Positions 48,057-59,160 of a stretch of 64,000 nt of DNA are shown here, one piece after another (position 1 is the first letter of the stretch; each line of letters begins with the position of its first letter). Location: NCBI GenBank assembly GCA_001310455.1, contig BAXG01000011.1:62001-126000 (forward strand), written 5' to 3'. Below the pieces are notes generated by a model that worked only from the letters and a program-made list of their open reading frames with translations, was not told the DNA's origin and did no database searches. The stretch is from Photobacterium sp. JCM 19050 (GTDB lineage: Bacteria; Pseudomonadota; Gammaproteobacteria; Enterobacterales; Vibrionaceae). The position numbers and the translations under genes are program-made.

Positions 48057-51000
48057 TTAGTTAAAGTTTGGACGGGTTGGCTGAGACGCTGAGTGACTGG
48101 TCGCTGTCTGTGCGCCTGCCTGCTTGGCCTGGAGACGCGCTTCGCGGAATGATGCAAGGCGAACGTCCTGGGCTGCAGAGGCAGATGCAGGAGCGGGAGC
48201 CTTGGTCATCGGTGCAGTGGCGCGGCGGTAGCGAACGACCGGCTTGATCTGCACGTTTTCAGCGGCAGCAGCAACTTCGGCGGCGATATCTGGTTTCACA
48301 CAGATTTCACTATCCATCACCGGAGCGGCTTCAGGTGCTTTGGCAGCAACTGGCGCTTCAATCGCTTCTTCAGCAACAGGTGCGACAGCAACTTCTTCAA
48401 TGGCAGCCGGTGCTTCTTCAGCAACAGGTGCGACAGCAACTTCTTCAATGGCAGCCGGTGCTTCTTCCGCAACAGTCTCAATATGTTCTGCGACTTCTTC
48501 AACAACAGGCTGTTCGCGACGAACCACGATTTTGCCCATTGCCATTTCAGGGAAGGCCACACCACCGTGTTTAGGGGCAGCTGCAATTTCAGGTGTAGCG
48601 ACAACTTCTGCGGCTTCAATGGTTTCTTCATAAGTATCAGAAACGGTTGGAGCTGCTGCGGTACGCTGTGGCCAAACCTTGCCCATCGCCATTTCAGGGG
48701 ATGCAACGCCGGATTTCAGTACTGCTGCCTTGCGTGTTTCCACGATAGAAACGGCATGTTCCATTTCATCCAGTTGGTCAACAGCTTCGTCAACGGCACT
48801 TGTCAGTGCATCAGAAACGGCATCCTTGAACTTCTCTTTGTCATCGCGTTGACGACGGCGGCGCTGGCCGCTGGCACGCAGGTGACGTGGAGAGCGACGG
48901 CTGCGACGTGAACCGTCACGCTCGTCTTTCTGCTCAGTGTCGTTCTCAGAGGCTACGTTTTCAGGCGCTAAGTTTTCAGAGACACCATCCTGAGTCTGGG
49001 CTTCTTCGAACAGAGCCTGACCAACTTTTTGCAGTTCGTTTGGCTTTTGCTCGGTCTGCTGCTCAGCAACCGGTGTTTCTGCAGCTTCAGCTTCCACTTC
49101 GTTGGTGCGGACGCGCTTGCGCATCTGACGACGCTGACGGCGCTGTTTCACCTGCTCAGTTTTTTCCTGACGCTTTTCTTCTTTGGCCTGGACCGGCGCT
49201 TCAACCGCTTCAGTTACTTCCTGCTTAGGCTGTTCCTGACGGTTGCGCTTGTTACGGTCCTGACGCTCGTTACGGTCGCCGCGTTCTGCACGCTCTTTAC
49301 GAGGCTTGCGTTCAGTACGTTCCTGCTTACCTTCGGTTGCCTTGTCTTTGGCATCCTTGGTCTCTTTGGCGTCGTCCTGTGGCTTGCCACGGCGATTGTT
49401 GCCACGACGGCGGTCATCGTTACGCTTGTTACCGCGCTCGTTACGGTTACGGCGTTCGCCACTACGTTGCTGGGTTTGTTTCTTTTCAGTTTCCTGCTTC
49501 TTGGTATCCGCTTCGCTTTCAGACTGAACAGGCCTTTCAGGAAACCGAACAGTTTGCTAAGAATGCCTGGCTGTGCTGGCTTGTCAGCGGCTGCAGCAGG
49601 GGCTTTCTTGATAACAGGAGCAGGTGCTGCTGAAGGTGCAGAGAAGCCGCTGAGTGCAGGTTCTTCACGCTTGCGTACCACTTTCTCAACCGGTGCTTCT
49701 TCTTTGGCATCGGCTTCCTGCAGTGCTTCAAGCTCTTTAGGCAGCAGGTAAGAGAGTGTCTGGGTCTCTTCAGTTGCACGCACTCGTACAACGTCAAAGT
49801 GTGGTGTCTGCAGATCAGCGTTAGGAACAACGATAACCTTCACTTCGTGGTATTTTTCGATGTGTTGGACAGACTTACGCTTTTCGTTCAGCAGGTAAGA
49901 GGCGATTGGCACAGGGACAATTGCCAGGACCTGGGCTGTATTTTCCTTAATGGCTTCTTCTTCAAGAAGACGCAGGATAGACAGTGACAGGGATTCGTTG
50001 TCCCGGATAACACCGGTACCGGTACAGCGAGGACAGATATGGTGGCTCGCTTCGGCCAGTGATGGGCTCAGGCGCTGACGGGACATTTCCAGCAGGCCAA
50101 AGCGTGAGATACGGCCGATTTGAACACGTGCGCGGTCTGCACGTACTGCATCACGCAGGCGGTTTTCTACTTCGCGCTGGTGGCGAACCGGGGTCATATC
50201 GATAAAGTCGATAACAATAAGGCCACCGAGGTCACGCAGACGTAACTGGCGGGCGATCTCATCGGCTGCTTCCAGGTTGGTTTGCAGTGCGGTTTCTTCG
50301 ATATCAGAACCTTGGTTGCGCGGGCTGAGTTAATATCGATAGAGGTCAGCGCTTCTGTTGGGTCGATCACGATCGAACCACCAGATGGCAGACGAACTTC
50401 GCGCTGGAATGCAGATTCAATCTGGCTTTCAATCTGGAAGTGGCTGAACAGTGGCACTTCACCCTGGTACAGGCGTACACGGCTCACGAAATCCGGACGT
50501 ACCAGCATGATGTGCTCTTTTGCACGCTCATAGATTTTAGGGCTGTCGATGAGGATCTCACCGATATCACGACGCAGGTAGTCACGGATTGCACGTACAA
50601 TCACGTTACTTTCCTGGTGGATCAGGAACGGTGCTTTGTTGGCATCAGAAGCTTCTTTGATAGCGCCCCAATGGTTCAACAGAACCTTCAGGTCCCACTC
50701 AAGCTCTTCAGCAGATTTGCCAACACCAGCAGTACGGACGATTAGTCCCATGCCCTGTGGCACTTCCAGCGTAGATAGGGCTTCTTTCAGTTCGGTACGC
50801 TCATCACCTTCGATACGGCGGGAAATACCACCTGCGCGAGGGTTGTTTGGCATCAGAACCAGGTAGCTGCCGGCAAGAGATACAAAGGTAGTCAGAGCCG
50901 CACCTTTGGAACCACGCTCTTCTTTGTCTACCTGTACAATGACTTCCTGGCCTTCCTTGACAACATCTTTGATGTTAGGACGGCCTGGTAGGTGTAGTCA

Positions 51001-51239
51001 GCAGGGAAGTATTCGCGGGCAATCTCTTTCAGAGGCAGGAAACCGTGACGTTCTGCACCGTAATCTACGAATGCAGCTTCAAGACTCGGCTCTACGCGGG
51101 TAATGCGGCCTTTGTAAATGTTTGCTTTTTTCGATTCATGGCCTGGGCTTTCGATATCGAGATCGTACAGCCGCTGACCGTCAACTAACGCAACACGCAG
51201 TTCTTCTTTCTGCGTGGCGTTGATTAACATTCTTTTCAT
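48057..51239 (-). CDS. rne: Ribonuclease E (frame breaks near 50983, 50312 and 49524)
   Basis: The central endonuclease of mRNA decay and rRNA/tRNA processing. The catalytic half closely matches E. coli: [21 protein letters not shown]1 domain with [40 protein letters not shown] and IVIDFIDM with the two metal-binding Asp, and the zinc link CPRCTGTG. The C-terminal half is disordered: arginine-rich stretches ([23 protein letters not shown]), PEMAMGK twice, and a 16-residue [16 protein letters not shown] repeat. It should scaffold a degradosome. One G or C is missing at each break; corrected length is about 1061 residues. Confidence 0.93.
48364..48467. repeat. 48-base tandem repeat inside rne
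   Basis: Two perfect 48-base copies (48364-48411, 48412-48459) plus an eight-base start of a third. They encode the Ala/Glu/Val/Pro repeat of the RNase E C-terminal tail. As 48 is a multiple of three, copy changes keep the frame. Confidence 0.9.
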
Positions 51240-51611
51240 CAGTTTTTCTCGTTTGTATGTGTTGTCACCGTATCGGTAGACAAGCCGCTGCAATCAGCGC
51301 TGCCGGGCCCCGGGTCTGACTCTGTAGCAACCTCACGGTTGGATGATTCAGGGGCGCACTCTTGGGCAGTTTTTATTACCCACTGCTACGGAAGGATACT
51401 GTCGTCTCCGGTTTACGCAGTCGGCGTCGCGTTTAGCGTCGATTCAAGACACTGATTGAACATCTGGTCTGACCAGATAACGGTTCATGAGCCCGAACCT
51501 TTACGTCTTACGCCAGATGCTGCGTATAAAGTTCAAAGCGGTAAAAAAACCATCAAATTGGTGGCGTTTTGTTCGCCAAAAGCAAAAAAGCTACCAGCTT
51601 TATTACTTTAC
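51240..51611 (-). promoter_or_regulatory. Long 5' untranslated region of rne
   Basis: From the predicted start point to the ATG is about 370 bases without a gene, close to the roughly 360-base leader of E. coli rne. There, leader hairpins let RNase E cut its own mRNA and limit its amount. The same feedback is likely; I have not folded the RNA. Confidence 0.6.
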
Positions 51612-51617
51612 GCCGCA

Positions 51618-51646
51618 ACTATAGCAGGGACACATTTTTGCGGCAA
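51618..51646 (-). promoter_or_regulatory. rne promoter
   Basis: TTGCCG (51641-51646), 17-base spacer, TATAGT (51618-51623) on the minus strand. Good sigma-70 boxes, placed to give the long rne leader; it lies just upstream of the divergent rluC start. Confidence 0.65.
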
Positions 51647-51678
51647 TCGGCTTTGTTAACATGATAGAATATCTGGCT

Positions 51679-52647
51679 ATGAAAGAAGTAAAAACTCAAG
51701 TGCAGTTCATTGACATTTGCGATGAACTTGCCGGCCAGCGGATTGATAACTTTCTCCGCAATCGCCTTAAAAACGTCCCTAAAAGTATGATTTATCGCAT
51801 TCTCCGCAAAGGAGAGGTGCGAGTTAACAAAAAACGCATCAAACCGGAATATAAACTCCAGCCAGGAGATGTAATTCGTGTTCCGCCAATGCAAATTAGC
51901 GAAACCGAGGAAAAGGCGGCACCAAGTACAAAACTGGCAAAAGTAGCTGAGCTCGAACGCTGTATTCTACTCGAGGATGACCACATTCTCGTTCTCAATA
52001 AGCCATCCGGTACGGCTGTGCACGGTGGCAGCGGATTGTCTTTTGGCGCAATCGAAGGTTTGCGTGCACTGCGCCCGGACGCCCGTTTTCTTGAGCTGGT
52101 TCACCGCATTGACCGCGACACTTCTGGAATTTTGCTGGTTGCCAAAAAACGTTCAGCATTGCGCCACCTCCAGGCTCAGTTCCGTGAGAAGACGGTTCGT
52201 AAATTCTACTTCGCACTGGTGATGGGCGAGTGGAAGGCCAAAATGAAGGTCATCAATGCGCCTTTGCTGAAAAATGAAGTGAACAGCATTGTTCGTGTCA
52301 ATCCAAAGGGCAAACCTTCGGAAACCCATTTCAAGGTGCTGGAGCGATTTGAAAACGGAACACTGGTTCAGGCAAGCCCGGTGACAGGCCGCACGCACCA
52401 GATACGTGTTCACGCGCAATATGCCGGTCATTCACTTGCGTGGGATGACAGGTATGGTGATCCGCGCTTTGATGCTTACACAGGTAAGTTTGGTTTGAAC
52501 CGCTTGTTCCTGCATGCAGCCAACCTGAAGTTTGTTCACCCAGGTACTGAAGAGCTGATGGAAATCAGTGCACCTATGGATCGCATTCTGGAAAAAACAC
52601 TGGAAGGTATGCGTAAGGCAACCCAAAAGGCCAAGCATGTTGAGTAA
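51679..52647 (+). CDS. rluC: 23S rRNA pseudouridine(955/2504/2580) synthase
   Basis: An intact 322-residue enzyme. The N-terminal S4 domain (AGQRIDNFLRNRLKNVPKSM, then RKGEVRVNKKRIKPEYKL) precedes the catalytic domain with LVHRIDRDTSGILLVAKK containing the catalytic Asp, TGRTHQIRVHAQYAGH and LFLHAANL. Length and order match E. coli RluC. I prefer ATG 51679 over 51661 by homology. It is divergent from rne, as in E. coli, and overlaps the following HAD gene by 11 bases. Confidence 0.93.
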   Translation: MKEVKTQVQFIDICDELAGQRIDNFLRNRLKNVPKSMIYRILRKGEVRVNKKRIKPEYKLQPGDVIRVPPMQISETEEKAAPSTKLAKVAELERCILLEDDHILVLNKPSGTAVHGGSGLSFGAIEGLRALRPDARFLELVHRIDRDTSGILLVAKKRSALRHLQAQFREKTVRKFYFALVMGEWKAKMKVINAPLLKNEVNSIVRVNPKGKPSETHFKVLERFENGTLVQASPVTGRTHQIRVHAQYAGHSLAWDDRYGDPRFDAYTGKFGLNRLFLHAANLKFVHPGTEELMEISAPMDRILEKTLEGMRKATQKAKHVE

Positions 52648-53280
52648 GTACGAACTGCTGATTTTTGACTGGATGGCACGGTGATGGATTCCGTTCCACG
52701 CATTGTGTCGTGCCTGTCAGAAGCAGCAAAGGCAACAGGCGGGCTTCCGGATTTAGATGGCCATGAGCTTAAACAGGTTATCGGCCTCAGTTTGGAACGT
52801 TGTTATGAGGTGCTCTATCCGGAGGCACCGAAGAGTATGTACGAAACCTGGAAAGGGCACTACCGGGATCAGTTCGTTGATCTTAATCCGGTTCCCCACT
52901 ACCTGTTTGACGGGGTAGCAGACACGCTTACAGCGCTAAAAGAAAGAGGGTTGAAGCTGGCTGTGGCGACGGGGAAATCACGGGTGGGTCTGGATCGCGC
53001 ATTTGGTGAGGCCGGGATCGAGGCGCTGTTTGATGCGTCCCGGACGGCTGATGAGACGGCATCCAAGCCTGATCCGCTGATGATCGTGGAATTGCTTGAG
53101 GAGCTCGGCGTAAAACCTGAATCGGCACTTATGATTGGTGACACGTCCCACGATATGAAACTGGCGATTAATGCCGGTGTCGATGCCATTGCGGTAAGCT
53201 GGGGTGTTCACACAAAGGAAGAACTGTCTTCCTACTCACCGGTAAAGGTTATAGAAGATATCCGCGAGCTGCTTGCGTAA
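52637..53280 (+). CDS. HAD-family phosphatase (frame break near 52673)
   Basis: The nucleophile motif is YELLIFDWDGTVMDS once one G is restored near 52673. The second motif is LAVATGKSR, motif III is SKPDPLMI and motif IV is ALMIGDTSHDMKLAINAG. The cap lies between residues 16 and 80. Corrected length is about 214 residues, phosphoglycolate-phosphatase-like. It starts inside the end of rluC, so translation is coupled. The substrate is unknown. Confidence 0.85.
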
Positions 53281-53312
53281 TCATCCTAGACGATGCCAAA
53301 GAGACCATAGAA

Positions 53313-53338
53313 GAGGCGCCCAACCGGCGCCTTTTTTG
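53313..53338 (+). terminator. Rho-independent terminator after the HAD gene
   Basis: AGGCGCC, CAACC loop, GGCGCCTTTTTT. Confidence 0.88.
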
Positions 53339-53365
53339 ATCAGCATACTTTGCTTGCTTTGGGTA

Positions 53366-53944
53366 TCACAGCACCTTGATACCCTGTTTTGCCAGCATTT
53401 CACACAGTGTGATAAGCGGCAATCCAACCAAAGTGTTGGGATCCTTGCCTTCAAGGGAAGAAAACAGGGCAATGCCGAGCCCTTCGCTTTTAAAACTTCC
53501 TGCACAGTTAAGCGGTTGTTCCTTCTTTATATAGCTTTGGATCTCTTCATCTGAGAGGTCACGGAAGTGAACGTGAAAGGGTTCGCATACGGTTTCTTGG
53601 CTGCCGTCGGCAGTGTTGAACACGCTTAGTCCGGTGTAGAAGGTTACCCGCTGCCCGCTGGCACTTTTCAACTGCTTGCAGGCGTTGGCTTCAGTATGCG
53701 GCTTTCCAACGATCTCACCATTAATTACGCAGACTTGATCTGACCCTATAATGATATGGTTCGGAAAACCAGTGGCACAGGCTTTTGCTTTATCAGCAGC
53801 AAGGCGCTGAACCAGTTGCTCGGCAGTTTCTCTCGGTTTTGGAGACTCATCGATGTCCGGGGATGCCGTTTCAAAAGGCAGCCCAAGTTTTTCCAGCAGG
53901 GTTTTACGGAAAGGGGATGTGGAGGCAAGGACGATTCCAGCCAT
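53366..53944 (-). CDS. yceF: Maf-family 7-methyl-GTP pyrophosphatase
   Basis: An intact 192-residue Maf protein: [57 protein letters not shown] and [20 protein letters not shown], the YceF-type substrate loop. YceF hydrolyses 7-methyl-GTP and related modified nucleotides. It is divergent from yceD, the usual position in enteric bacteria and vibrios. Confidence 0.9.
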   Translation of the reverse strand: MAGIVLASTSPFRKTLLEKLGLPFETASPDIDESPKPRETAEQLVQRLAADKAKACATGFPNHIIIGSDQVCVINGEIVGKPHTEANACKQLKSASGQRVTFYTGLSVFNTADGSQETVCEPFHVHFRDLSDEEIQSYIKKEQPLNCAGSFKSEGLGIALFSSLEGKDPNTLVGLPLITLCEMLAKQGIKVL

Positions 53945-54274
53945 ATTTTCCTCAGTTTCTCTAAATTGCTTTTGGGCAGTTTACCTGAGATGAAGCCGCA
54001 GGAGGATCCTTGGAGGATCTTTGATTCCTAATCGACAGATCTTTTAAGATTTCACTCGAAGTTTTACCGGTCGCTGCGTTATAATCTCGCGCTGCCGTTA
54101 TCCAGCAACCCGTGCTTTGATTGTTTTCTAAACAATGTGTTGCGAAAACAGCCATTGCTACTGGTTGGCAGCCCGAATGCTGAGATATTTGGTAAAGAGT
54201 CAGGTCAATCTGGAGATAACTAAAGGTATATTTTCCTTTGACTCTGACGCATTTGGAGCTAGTATTCGCGCCCT

Positions 54275-54795
54275 ATGCAAAAAGTAAAGCTTCCGCTGAA
54301 GGTTGACCCGGTGCGCAGTGCGCAGAAGCGACTCGACTATGATGGCATCATCGTAGCTGGGAAGCTGGAGCGTTTATCCGAGGCAACCGTAGGCGTAAAC
54401 AGTGATGCTGAGGTGAAGCTGTCTTTTGACGTGGATGCTCAAGGACTTAAAATCGTACAGGTACTGCTAAAGTCGCTGTCGACCTTGAATGTCAACGTTG
54501 TGGAGAGGCTTTTCCGCATAACTGTGAAATCGAGTTTACGTACAGTCCGGTTCTTCACGAAGACCAGGCTGACAATTTACCGGATGCTTATGAGCCGGTA
54601 CTGGTTGACGAGCATGGCGAAATTGACCTGCTTCAAGTTATTGAAGACGAGTTGCTTTTGTCACTGCCTCAGGTTGCCCTTCACGATCAGGCTGATTGCA
54701 GCGTAGATGCAAACAACCTGTCGTTTGGCGAAATACCAGAAGAAGAAGAGCGTCCAAATCCGTTTGCCGTTTTGGAACAGTTGAAGAAACATTAA
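54275..54795 (+). CDS. yceD: YceD, large-ribosomal-RNA accumulation protein (DUF177) (frame break near 54460)
   Basis: MQKVKLPLKVDPVRSAQKRLD and, after one G is restored near 54460, VDLECQRCGEAFPH with the CxxC, then YEPVLVDEHGEIDLLQVIED and NPFAVLEQLKKH. Corrected length is about 173 residues. Bacterial YceD is encoded beside rpmF and in plants its relative supports 23S rRNA accumulation. Fifteen bases separate it from rpmF. Confidence 0.9.
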
Positions 54796-54810
54796 CGAGG
54801 AGTAGGGTCA

Positions 54811-54981
54811 ATGGCCGTACAACAGAACCGTAAAACCCGTTCTAAGCGTGGTATGCGTCGTTCACACGATGCACTGACTGCATCTACCACTTCTGTAGAC
54901 GCAACCAGCGGTGAAACTCATCTGCGTCACCACGTGTCTGCAGACGGTTTCTACCGTGGCCGCAAGGTTATCAACAAGTAA
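54811..54981 (+). CDS. rpmF: 50S ribosomal protein L32
   Basis: A 56-residue basic protein: [20 protein letters not shown] at the start and [20 protein letters not shown] near the end, matching gammaproteobacterial L32. It lacks the zinc-binding cysteines of some other L32 forms. GAGGAG precedes the ATG. It lies in the conserved yceD-rpmF-plsX order, ten bases before plsX. Confidence 0.95.
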   Translation: MAVQQNRKTRSKRGMRRSHDALTASTTSVDATSGETHLRHHVSADGFYRGRKVINK

Positions 54982-54990
54982 GGTTGAGCC

Positions 54991-56016
54991 TTGACAGGTA
55001 TAACCATTGCACTTGATGCGATGGGCGGGGATTTTGGTCCTCAAGTAACAGTGCCTGCCTCCGTGCAGGCACTGTTGCATTTCCCAGCGCTAAAAGTCAT
55101 CCTCGTCGGTGATCGCAAGGCGATTACCCCTCACCTTGTTCGTCTCAAACAAGAACATCATCCTCGCCTTTCAGTTATTCATACTGACAACATCATTGCC
55201 AATGATATGCGTCCTTCGCAGGCTTTGAGAAACAGTCGTGGAGCCTCCATGCGCGTTGCCCTTGAACTGGTTTCCAATGGCGAAGCTGATGCGTGTGTCA
55301 GTGCCGGCAATACCGGTGCATTGATGGCGCTTTCCCGGATGATGCTGAAGTTGCTGCCGGGTGTTGACCGCCCAGCCCTGATTTCATCCTTACCAACGGC
55401 TAACAATGAACAGACCTGGTTGCTTGACCTTGGTGCTAATGTTTCCAGTGACGCTGATACCTTGTTTCAGTTTGCTGTGATGGCTTCGGTACTTGCAGAA
55501 GGGCAATTGGGACGGAAGCCTCGCGTGGCACTTTTAAACATTGGTGAGGAAGAGATTAAGGGGAATGATTTAGTTAAGCGATGCGCAGCGATGCTGGAGC
55601 AGTGCGAATCCCTTAATTACATCGGCTATGTTGAAGGTGACCAACTGTACACAGGCAAGGCGGATGTTATTGTCTGTGATGGATTTGTCGGCAACGTTTG
55701 CCTGAAAACCAGTGAAGGGGTTGCACGCCTTTTCCTGGATGGGTTAAAACGCCATCTGTTGTCCAATCCGATTAAGAGCTTGGTCGCTAAGTGGTTATTC
55801 AATGACCTGATTAATCACCTGAAAACATTGAACCCCGACCAGTATAACGGCGCAAGTCTGTTAGGATTGCGCGGCATTGTTGTAAAAAGCCACGGAAGTG
55901 CTGACGTCTCCGCTTTCCAGCAAGCAATAAAGGAAGCGGTTGAGGAAGTCGAACGGCAGGTTCCGTCCCGGATCAGTGACCGTTTGGAAGCAGTTTTACT
56001 TGAGAGGCATTATTAG
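54991..56016 (+). CDS. plsX: Phosphate acyltransferase PlsX
   Basis: An intact 341-residue enzyme making acyl-phosphate from acyl-ACP for phospholipid synthesis. Seen: [76 protein letters not shown] and [17 protein letters not shown]. The start is TTG 54991, eight bases after AAGG. It is co-transcribed with rpmF and fabH. Confidence 0.95.
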   Translation: MTGITIALDAMGGDFGPQVTVPASVQALLHFPALKVILVGDRKAITPHLVRLKQEHHPRLSVIHTDNIIANDMRPSQALRNSRGASMRVALELVSNGEADACVSAGNTGALMALSRMMLKLLPGVDRPALISSLPTANNEQTWLLDLGANVSSDADTLFQFAVMASVLAEGQLGRKPRVALLNIGEEEIKGNDLVKRCAAMLEQCESLNYIGYVEGDQLYTGKADVIVCDGFVGNVCLKTSEGVARLFLDGLKRHLLSNPIKSLVAKWLFNDLINHLKTLNPDQYNGASLLGLRGIVVKSHGSADVSAFQQAIKEAVEEVERQVPSRISDRLEAVLLERHY

Positions 56017-56021
56017 TCTTC

Positions 56022-56981
56022 ATGTACAGCAAGATTTCAGGAACAGGCAGTTACCTGCCTGAACAGATCCGCACCAACGCCGATCTGGAAAAAATGGTTG
56101 ATACCAGTGACGAGTGGATCGTCGCCCGTACCGGTATCAAAGAACGCCGTATCGCAGCGGAACATGAGACTGTTGCTATGATGGGCACTGAAGCTGCTCG
56201 TCGTGCTATTGAAATGGCAGGCATCGCCAAAGAAGATATCGGCCTGATTGTGGTTGGTACTACAAGTGGTGAGTATGCTTTCCCGGCAGCAGCATGTGAA
56301 GTGCAGGCGCAACTCGGTATTGCAGGTTGTCCGGCTTTTGACGTGGCGGCTGCATGCTCCGGCTTTATTTTCGCGCTGAGCATTGCGGATCAATACATCA
56401 AATCAGGTGCGGTAAAACACGCACTGGTTCTTGGTGCTGATCGCCTTTCGCACACCTGTGATCCTGATGACCGAACCACAGTGATCCTGTTTGGTGACGG
56501 TGCAGGGGCCGTTGTGCTTTCTGCCAGCGAAGAGCCAGGTGTTCTTTCTACTCACCTCCATTCAGATGGCCAATTCGGTCAATTGCTCAACCTGAAAACA
56601 CCAACTCGTGGCGGCAGCCGCGAAGAAGATTATGTCTGGCTGGAAATGGCCGGTAACGAAGTGTTCAAGGTAGCAGTGACTCAACTGGCCGGTATCGTCA
56701 AGGAAACCCTGGAAGCTAACCAGATGGACAAGTCAGACATTGACTGGCTGGTTCCTCACCAGGCAAACCTGCGTATTATTTCTGCCACCGCCCGCAAGCT
56801 CTCAATGCCGATGGATCAAGTGGTGGTTACCCTGGATCGCCACGGAAACACCTCTGCAGCGTCCGTGCCTACAGCACTGGATGAAGCGGTGCGCGATGGT
56901 CGTATCCAACGAGGCCAAACCGTACTACTGGAAGCGTTCGGCGGCGGCTTCGCCTGGGGTTCAGCGTTAGTAAAATTTTAA
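56022..56981 (+). CDS. fabH: Beta-ketoacyl-ACP synthase III
   Basis: An intact 319-residue condensing enzyme that starts fatty-acid chains from acetyl-CoA and malonyl-ACP. The active-site Cys lies in [14 protein letters not shown], His in [10 protein letters not shown] and Asn in [15 protein letters not shown], the complete Cys-His-Asn triad of KAS III. The opening [18 protein letters not shown] is typical. Five bases separate it from plsX. Confidence 0.95.
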   Translation: MYSKISGTGSYLPEQIRTNADLEKMVDTSDEWIVARTGIKERRIAAEHETVAMMGTEAARRAIEMAGIAKEDIGLIVVGTTSGEYAFPAAACEVQAQLGIAGCPAFDVAAACSGFIFALSIADQYIKSGAVKHALVLGADRLSHTCDPDDRTTVILFGDGAGAVVLSASEEPGVLSTHLHSDGQFGQLLNLKTPTRGGSREEDYVWLEMAGNEVFKVAVTQLAGIVKETLEANQMDKSDIDWLVPHQANLRIISATARKLSMPMDQVVVTLDRHGNTSAASVPTALDEAVRDGRIQRGQTVLLEAFGGGFAWGSALVKF

Positions 56982-56999
56982 TTAAACAGGATTTATTCA

Positions 57000-57921
57000 A
57001 TGGCTAAGTTTGCGATGGTTTTCCCCGGTCAGGTCTCAAAGCGTAGGTATGCTGGCTGAGCTGGCTGCGCAATATCCGGTGGTTACTGAAACATTTGCAG
57101 AGGCATCTGAAGCACTGGGTTACGATCTGTGGGCGCTGGTACAAAACGGCCCGGCAGAGGAACTGAACCAAACTCACCGCACTCAGCCAGCCCTGCTGAC
57201 CGCTTCAGTCGCCATCTGGCGTGTATGGCAGCAAGAAGGCAGCGAGCAACCAGCTGTATTTGCTGGTCACAGCCTGGGTGAATACTCTGCACTGGTTTGT
57301 GCCGGTGTTATCGATTTTAAAGAAGCCGTTAAATTGGTTGAGCTGCGTGGCCAGCTGATGCAAGAAGCAGTGCCAGCGGGCACTGGTGCGATGTCTGCCA
57401 TTATCGGCCTGGATAACGACGCTATTGCTAAAGCGTGCGAAGCAGCAGCTCAGGGCGAAGTGGTTTCTCCGGTTAACTTCAACTCTCCTGGTCAGGTCGT
57501 TATTGCCGGTGCCAAAGATGCGGTTGAGCGTGCAAACGTACTGTGTAAAGAAGCCGGTGCCAAACGTGCACTGCCTCTGCCGGTATCTGTGCCTTCCCAT
57601 TGTGCACTGATGAAGCCTGCTGCAGAAAAACTGGCTGTTGCCCTTGATAACCTTGAATTCAGCGCGCCTGCATTCCCGGTAATCAACAACGTTGACGTTG
57701 TTGAAGCTACTGATCCAGCGGCAATCAAAGATGCACTGGTTCGCCAGCTGTACAGCCCTGTTCGTTGGACTGAGACGGTTGAGAAGATGGCCGCAGACGG
57801 TGTTGAAAAACTGATTGAAATGGGCCCGGGTAAAGTGCTTACCGGTCTGACCAAGCGCATCAGCAAAGGTCTGGATTCAGTTGCCGTAAATGATCCCGCA
57901 ACGTTTGACGCAGCGAAATAA
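57000..57921 (+). CDS. fabD: Malonyl-CoA:ACP transacylase (frame break near 57034)
   Basis: The ATG at 57000 opens MAKFAMVFPGQ; the family motif GSQSVGMLAEL follows in another frame because about two bases are missing near 57034. The rest is intact: FAGHSLGEYSALVCAG with the catalytic Ser, VNFNSPGQVVIAG, SVPSHCALMKPA with the His, and EMGPGKVLTGL. Corrected length is about 308 residues. The enzyme loads malonate on ACP and is essential, which argues for sequencing error. Confidence 0.92.
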
Positions 57922-57938
57922 CCAAAAAAGGAATGATT

Positions 57939-58673
57939 ATGAACCTGCAAGGTAAAATTGCCCTTGTAACCGGTGCGAGCCGTGGAATTGGCCGCGCTAT
58001 TGCTGAACTGCTTGTTGAGCGTGGAGCTAAAGTTGTTGGTACAGCAACCAGCGAAAATGGCGCTCAGGCGATCAGCGATTATCTGGGTGAGAACGGTACC
58101 GGTATGGTGCTGAACGTTACCGACGTCGAATCAATTGAAGCGATGATGAAAGCCATCAAAGAACAATTTGGTGACGTTGATATCCTGGTTAACAACGCCG
58201 GTATCACCCGTGACAACCTCATGATGCGTATGAAAGAAGACGAGTGGCAGGATATCCTGGATACCAACCTGACACCGATTTTCCGTATGTCAAAAGCCGT
58301 TATGCGCGCCATGATGAAAAAACGTAATGGTCGTATCGTTAACATCGGTTCCGTTGTTGGCACCATGGGTAACGCAGGCCAGGTAAACTATGCTGCAGCG
58401 AAAGCAGGTGTGATTGGCTTTACCAAGTCAATGGCGCGTGAAGTTGCATCGCGTGGCATCACAGTTAATACCGTTGCGCCTGGCTTTATCGAAACCGATA
58501 TGACTAAAGCATTGAATGATGACCAACGAGCCGCTACTCTTGCACAAGTTCCTGCAGGTCGCCTGGGTGATCCGCGCGAAATTGCAGCAGCTGTTGCGTT
58601 CCTTGCTTCTGATGAAGCTGCCTACATTACTGGTGAAACGCTTCACGTGAATGGCGGCATGTACATGATCTAA
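57939..58673 (+). CDS. fabG: 3-oxoacyl-ACP reductase
   Basis: An intact 244-residue SDR enzyme: IALVTGASRGIGRAIAELL (NADPH site), LVNNAGITRDNLMMRM, the catalytic Ser in NIGSVVGTMGN, and YAAAKAGVIGF with Tyr and Lys. VAPGFIETDMTKAL follows. The ATG at 57939 has AAGGAA in front. It reduces beta-ketoacyl-ACP in each elongation round. Confidence 0.96.
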   Translation: MNLQGKIALVTGASRGIGRAIAELLVERGAKVVGTATSENGAQAISDYLGENGTGMVLNVTDVESIEAMMKAIKEQFGDVDILVNNAGITRDNLMMRMKEDEWQDILDTNLTPIFRMSKAVMRAMMKKRNGRIVNIGSVVGTMGNAGQVNYAAAKAGVIGFTKSMAREVASRGITVNTVAPGFIETDMTKALNDDQRAATLAQVPAGRLGDPREIAAAVAFLASDEAAYITGETLHVNGGMYMI

Positions 58674-58756
58674 GCGAACTGTTACAACATCCGATGATTT
58701 GCATCAAATTTCGGCTAATTTTGAGCCAAATTGTGGTTTGACCAGAAGTTCGGGTG

Positions 58757-58784
58757 TTGCAAGTTGGGCGCTAATGAATAAACT
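58757..58784 (+). promoter_or_regulatory. Possible acpP promoter
   Basis: TTGCAA (58757-58762), 16-base spacer, TAAACT (58779-58784), within the 155-base gap before acpP. A separate promoter would suit the high ACP demand. The -10 box is weak. Confidence 0.35.
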
Positions 58785-58828
58785 ACACTTCAAGTCGCAA
58801 ATGCGAATGTAAAAGGAATAGTATAAAG

Positions 58829-59065
58829 ATGAGCACTATCGAAGAACGCGTAAAGAAAATCATTGTTGAACAACTGGGTGTTGACGAAGCAGAAGTGAAG
58901 AACGAAGCATCTTTCGTTGATGATCTGGGCGCTGACTCTCTGGACACTGTTGAGCTGGTTATGGCTCTGGAAGAAGAGTTCGACACTGAGATTCCTGACG
59001 AAGAAGCAGAAAAGATCACTACTGTTCAAGCTGCTATCGACTACATCGTTAACGCGTCTGAATAA
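58829..59065 (+). CDS. acpP: Acyl carrier protein
   Basis: A 78-residue acidic four-helix protein. Ser37 in the conserved [18 protein letters not shown] receives the 4'-phosphopantetheine arm. Length and sequence are close to E. coli AcpP. AAAGGAA lies in front of the ATG. A strong hairpin follows, separating its output from fabF. Confidence 0.97.
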   Translation: MSTIEERVKKIIVEQLGVDEAEVKNEASFVDDLGADSLDTVELVMALEEEFDTEIPDEEAEKITTVQAAIDYIVNASE

Positions 59066-59078
59066 GTCGAATCCCTCC

Positions 59079-59108
59079 AGGCGGCCCTTCATGGCCGCCT
59101 GAACTTTA
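59079..59108 (+). terminator. Hairpin between acpP and fabF, partial terminator or processing site
   Basis: AGGCGGCC (59079-59086), CTTCAT loop, GGCCGCCT (59093-59100), then GAACTTTATTTAT. The imperfect U-run suggests partial termination, giving more acpP than fabF message. Confidence 0.55.
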
Positions 59109-59160
59109 TTTATAGTTTCTGCTACATTTTTCATTGAATTTTTTCCCGGAGAAAATCATC

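Noticed and set aside
49029-49751. 240-residue plus-strand frame opposite rne
   Set aside because: Hydrophobic product arises from the reverse of Arg/Glu/Lys-rich RNase E codons; no ribosome site or homology.
54079-54086. TATAAT-like box ahead of yceD as a mapped promoter
   Set aside because: The -10 match is good but no acceptable -35 lies at the right distance, so I did not list it.
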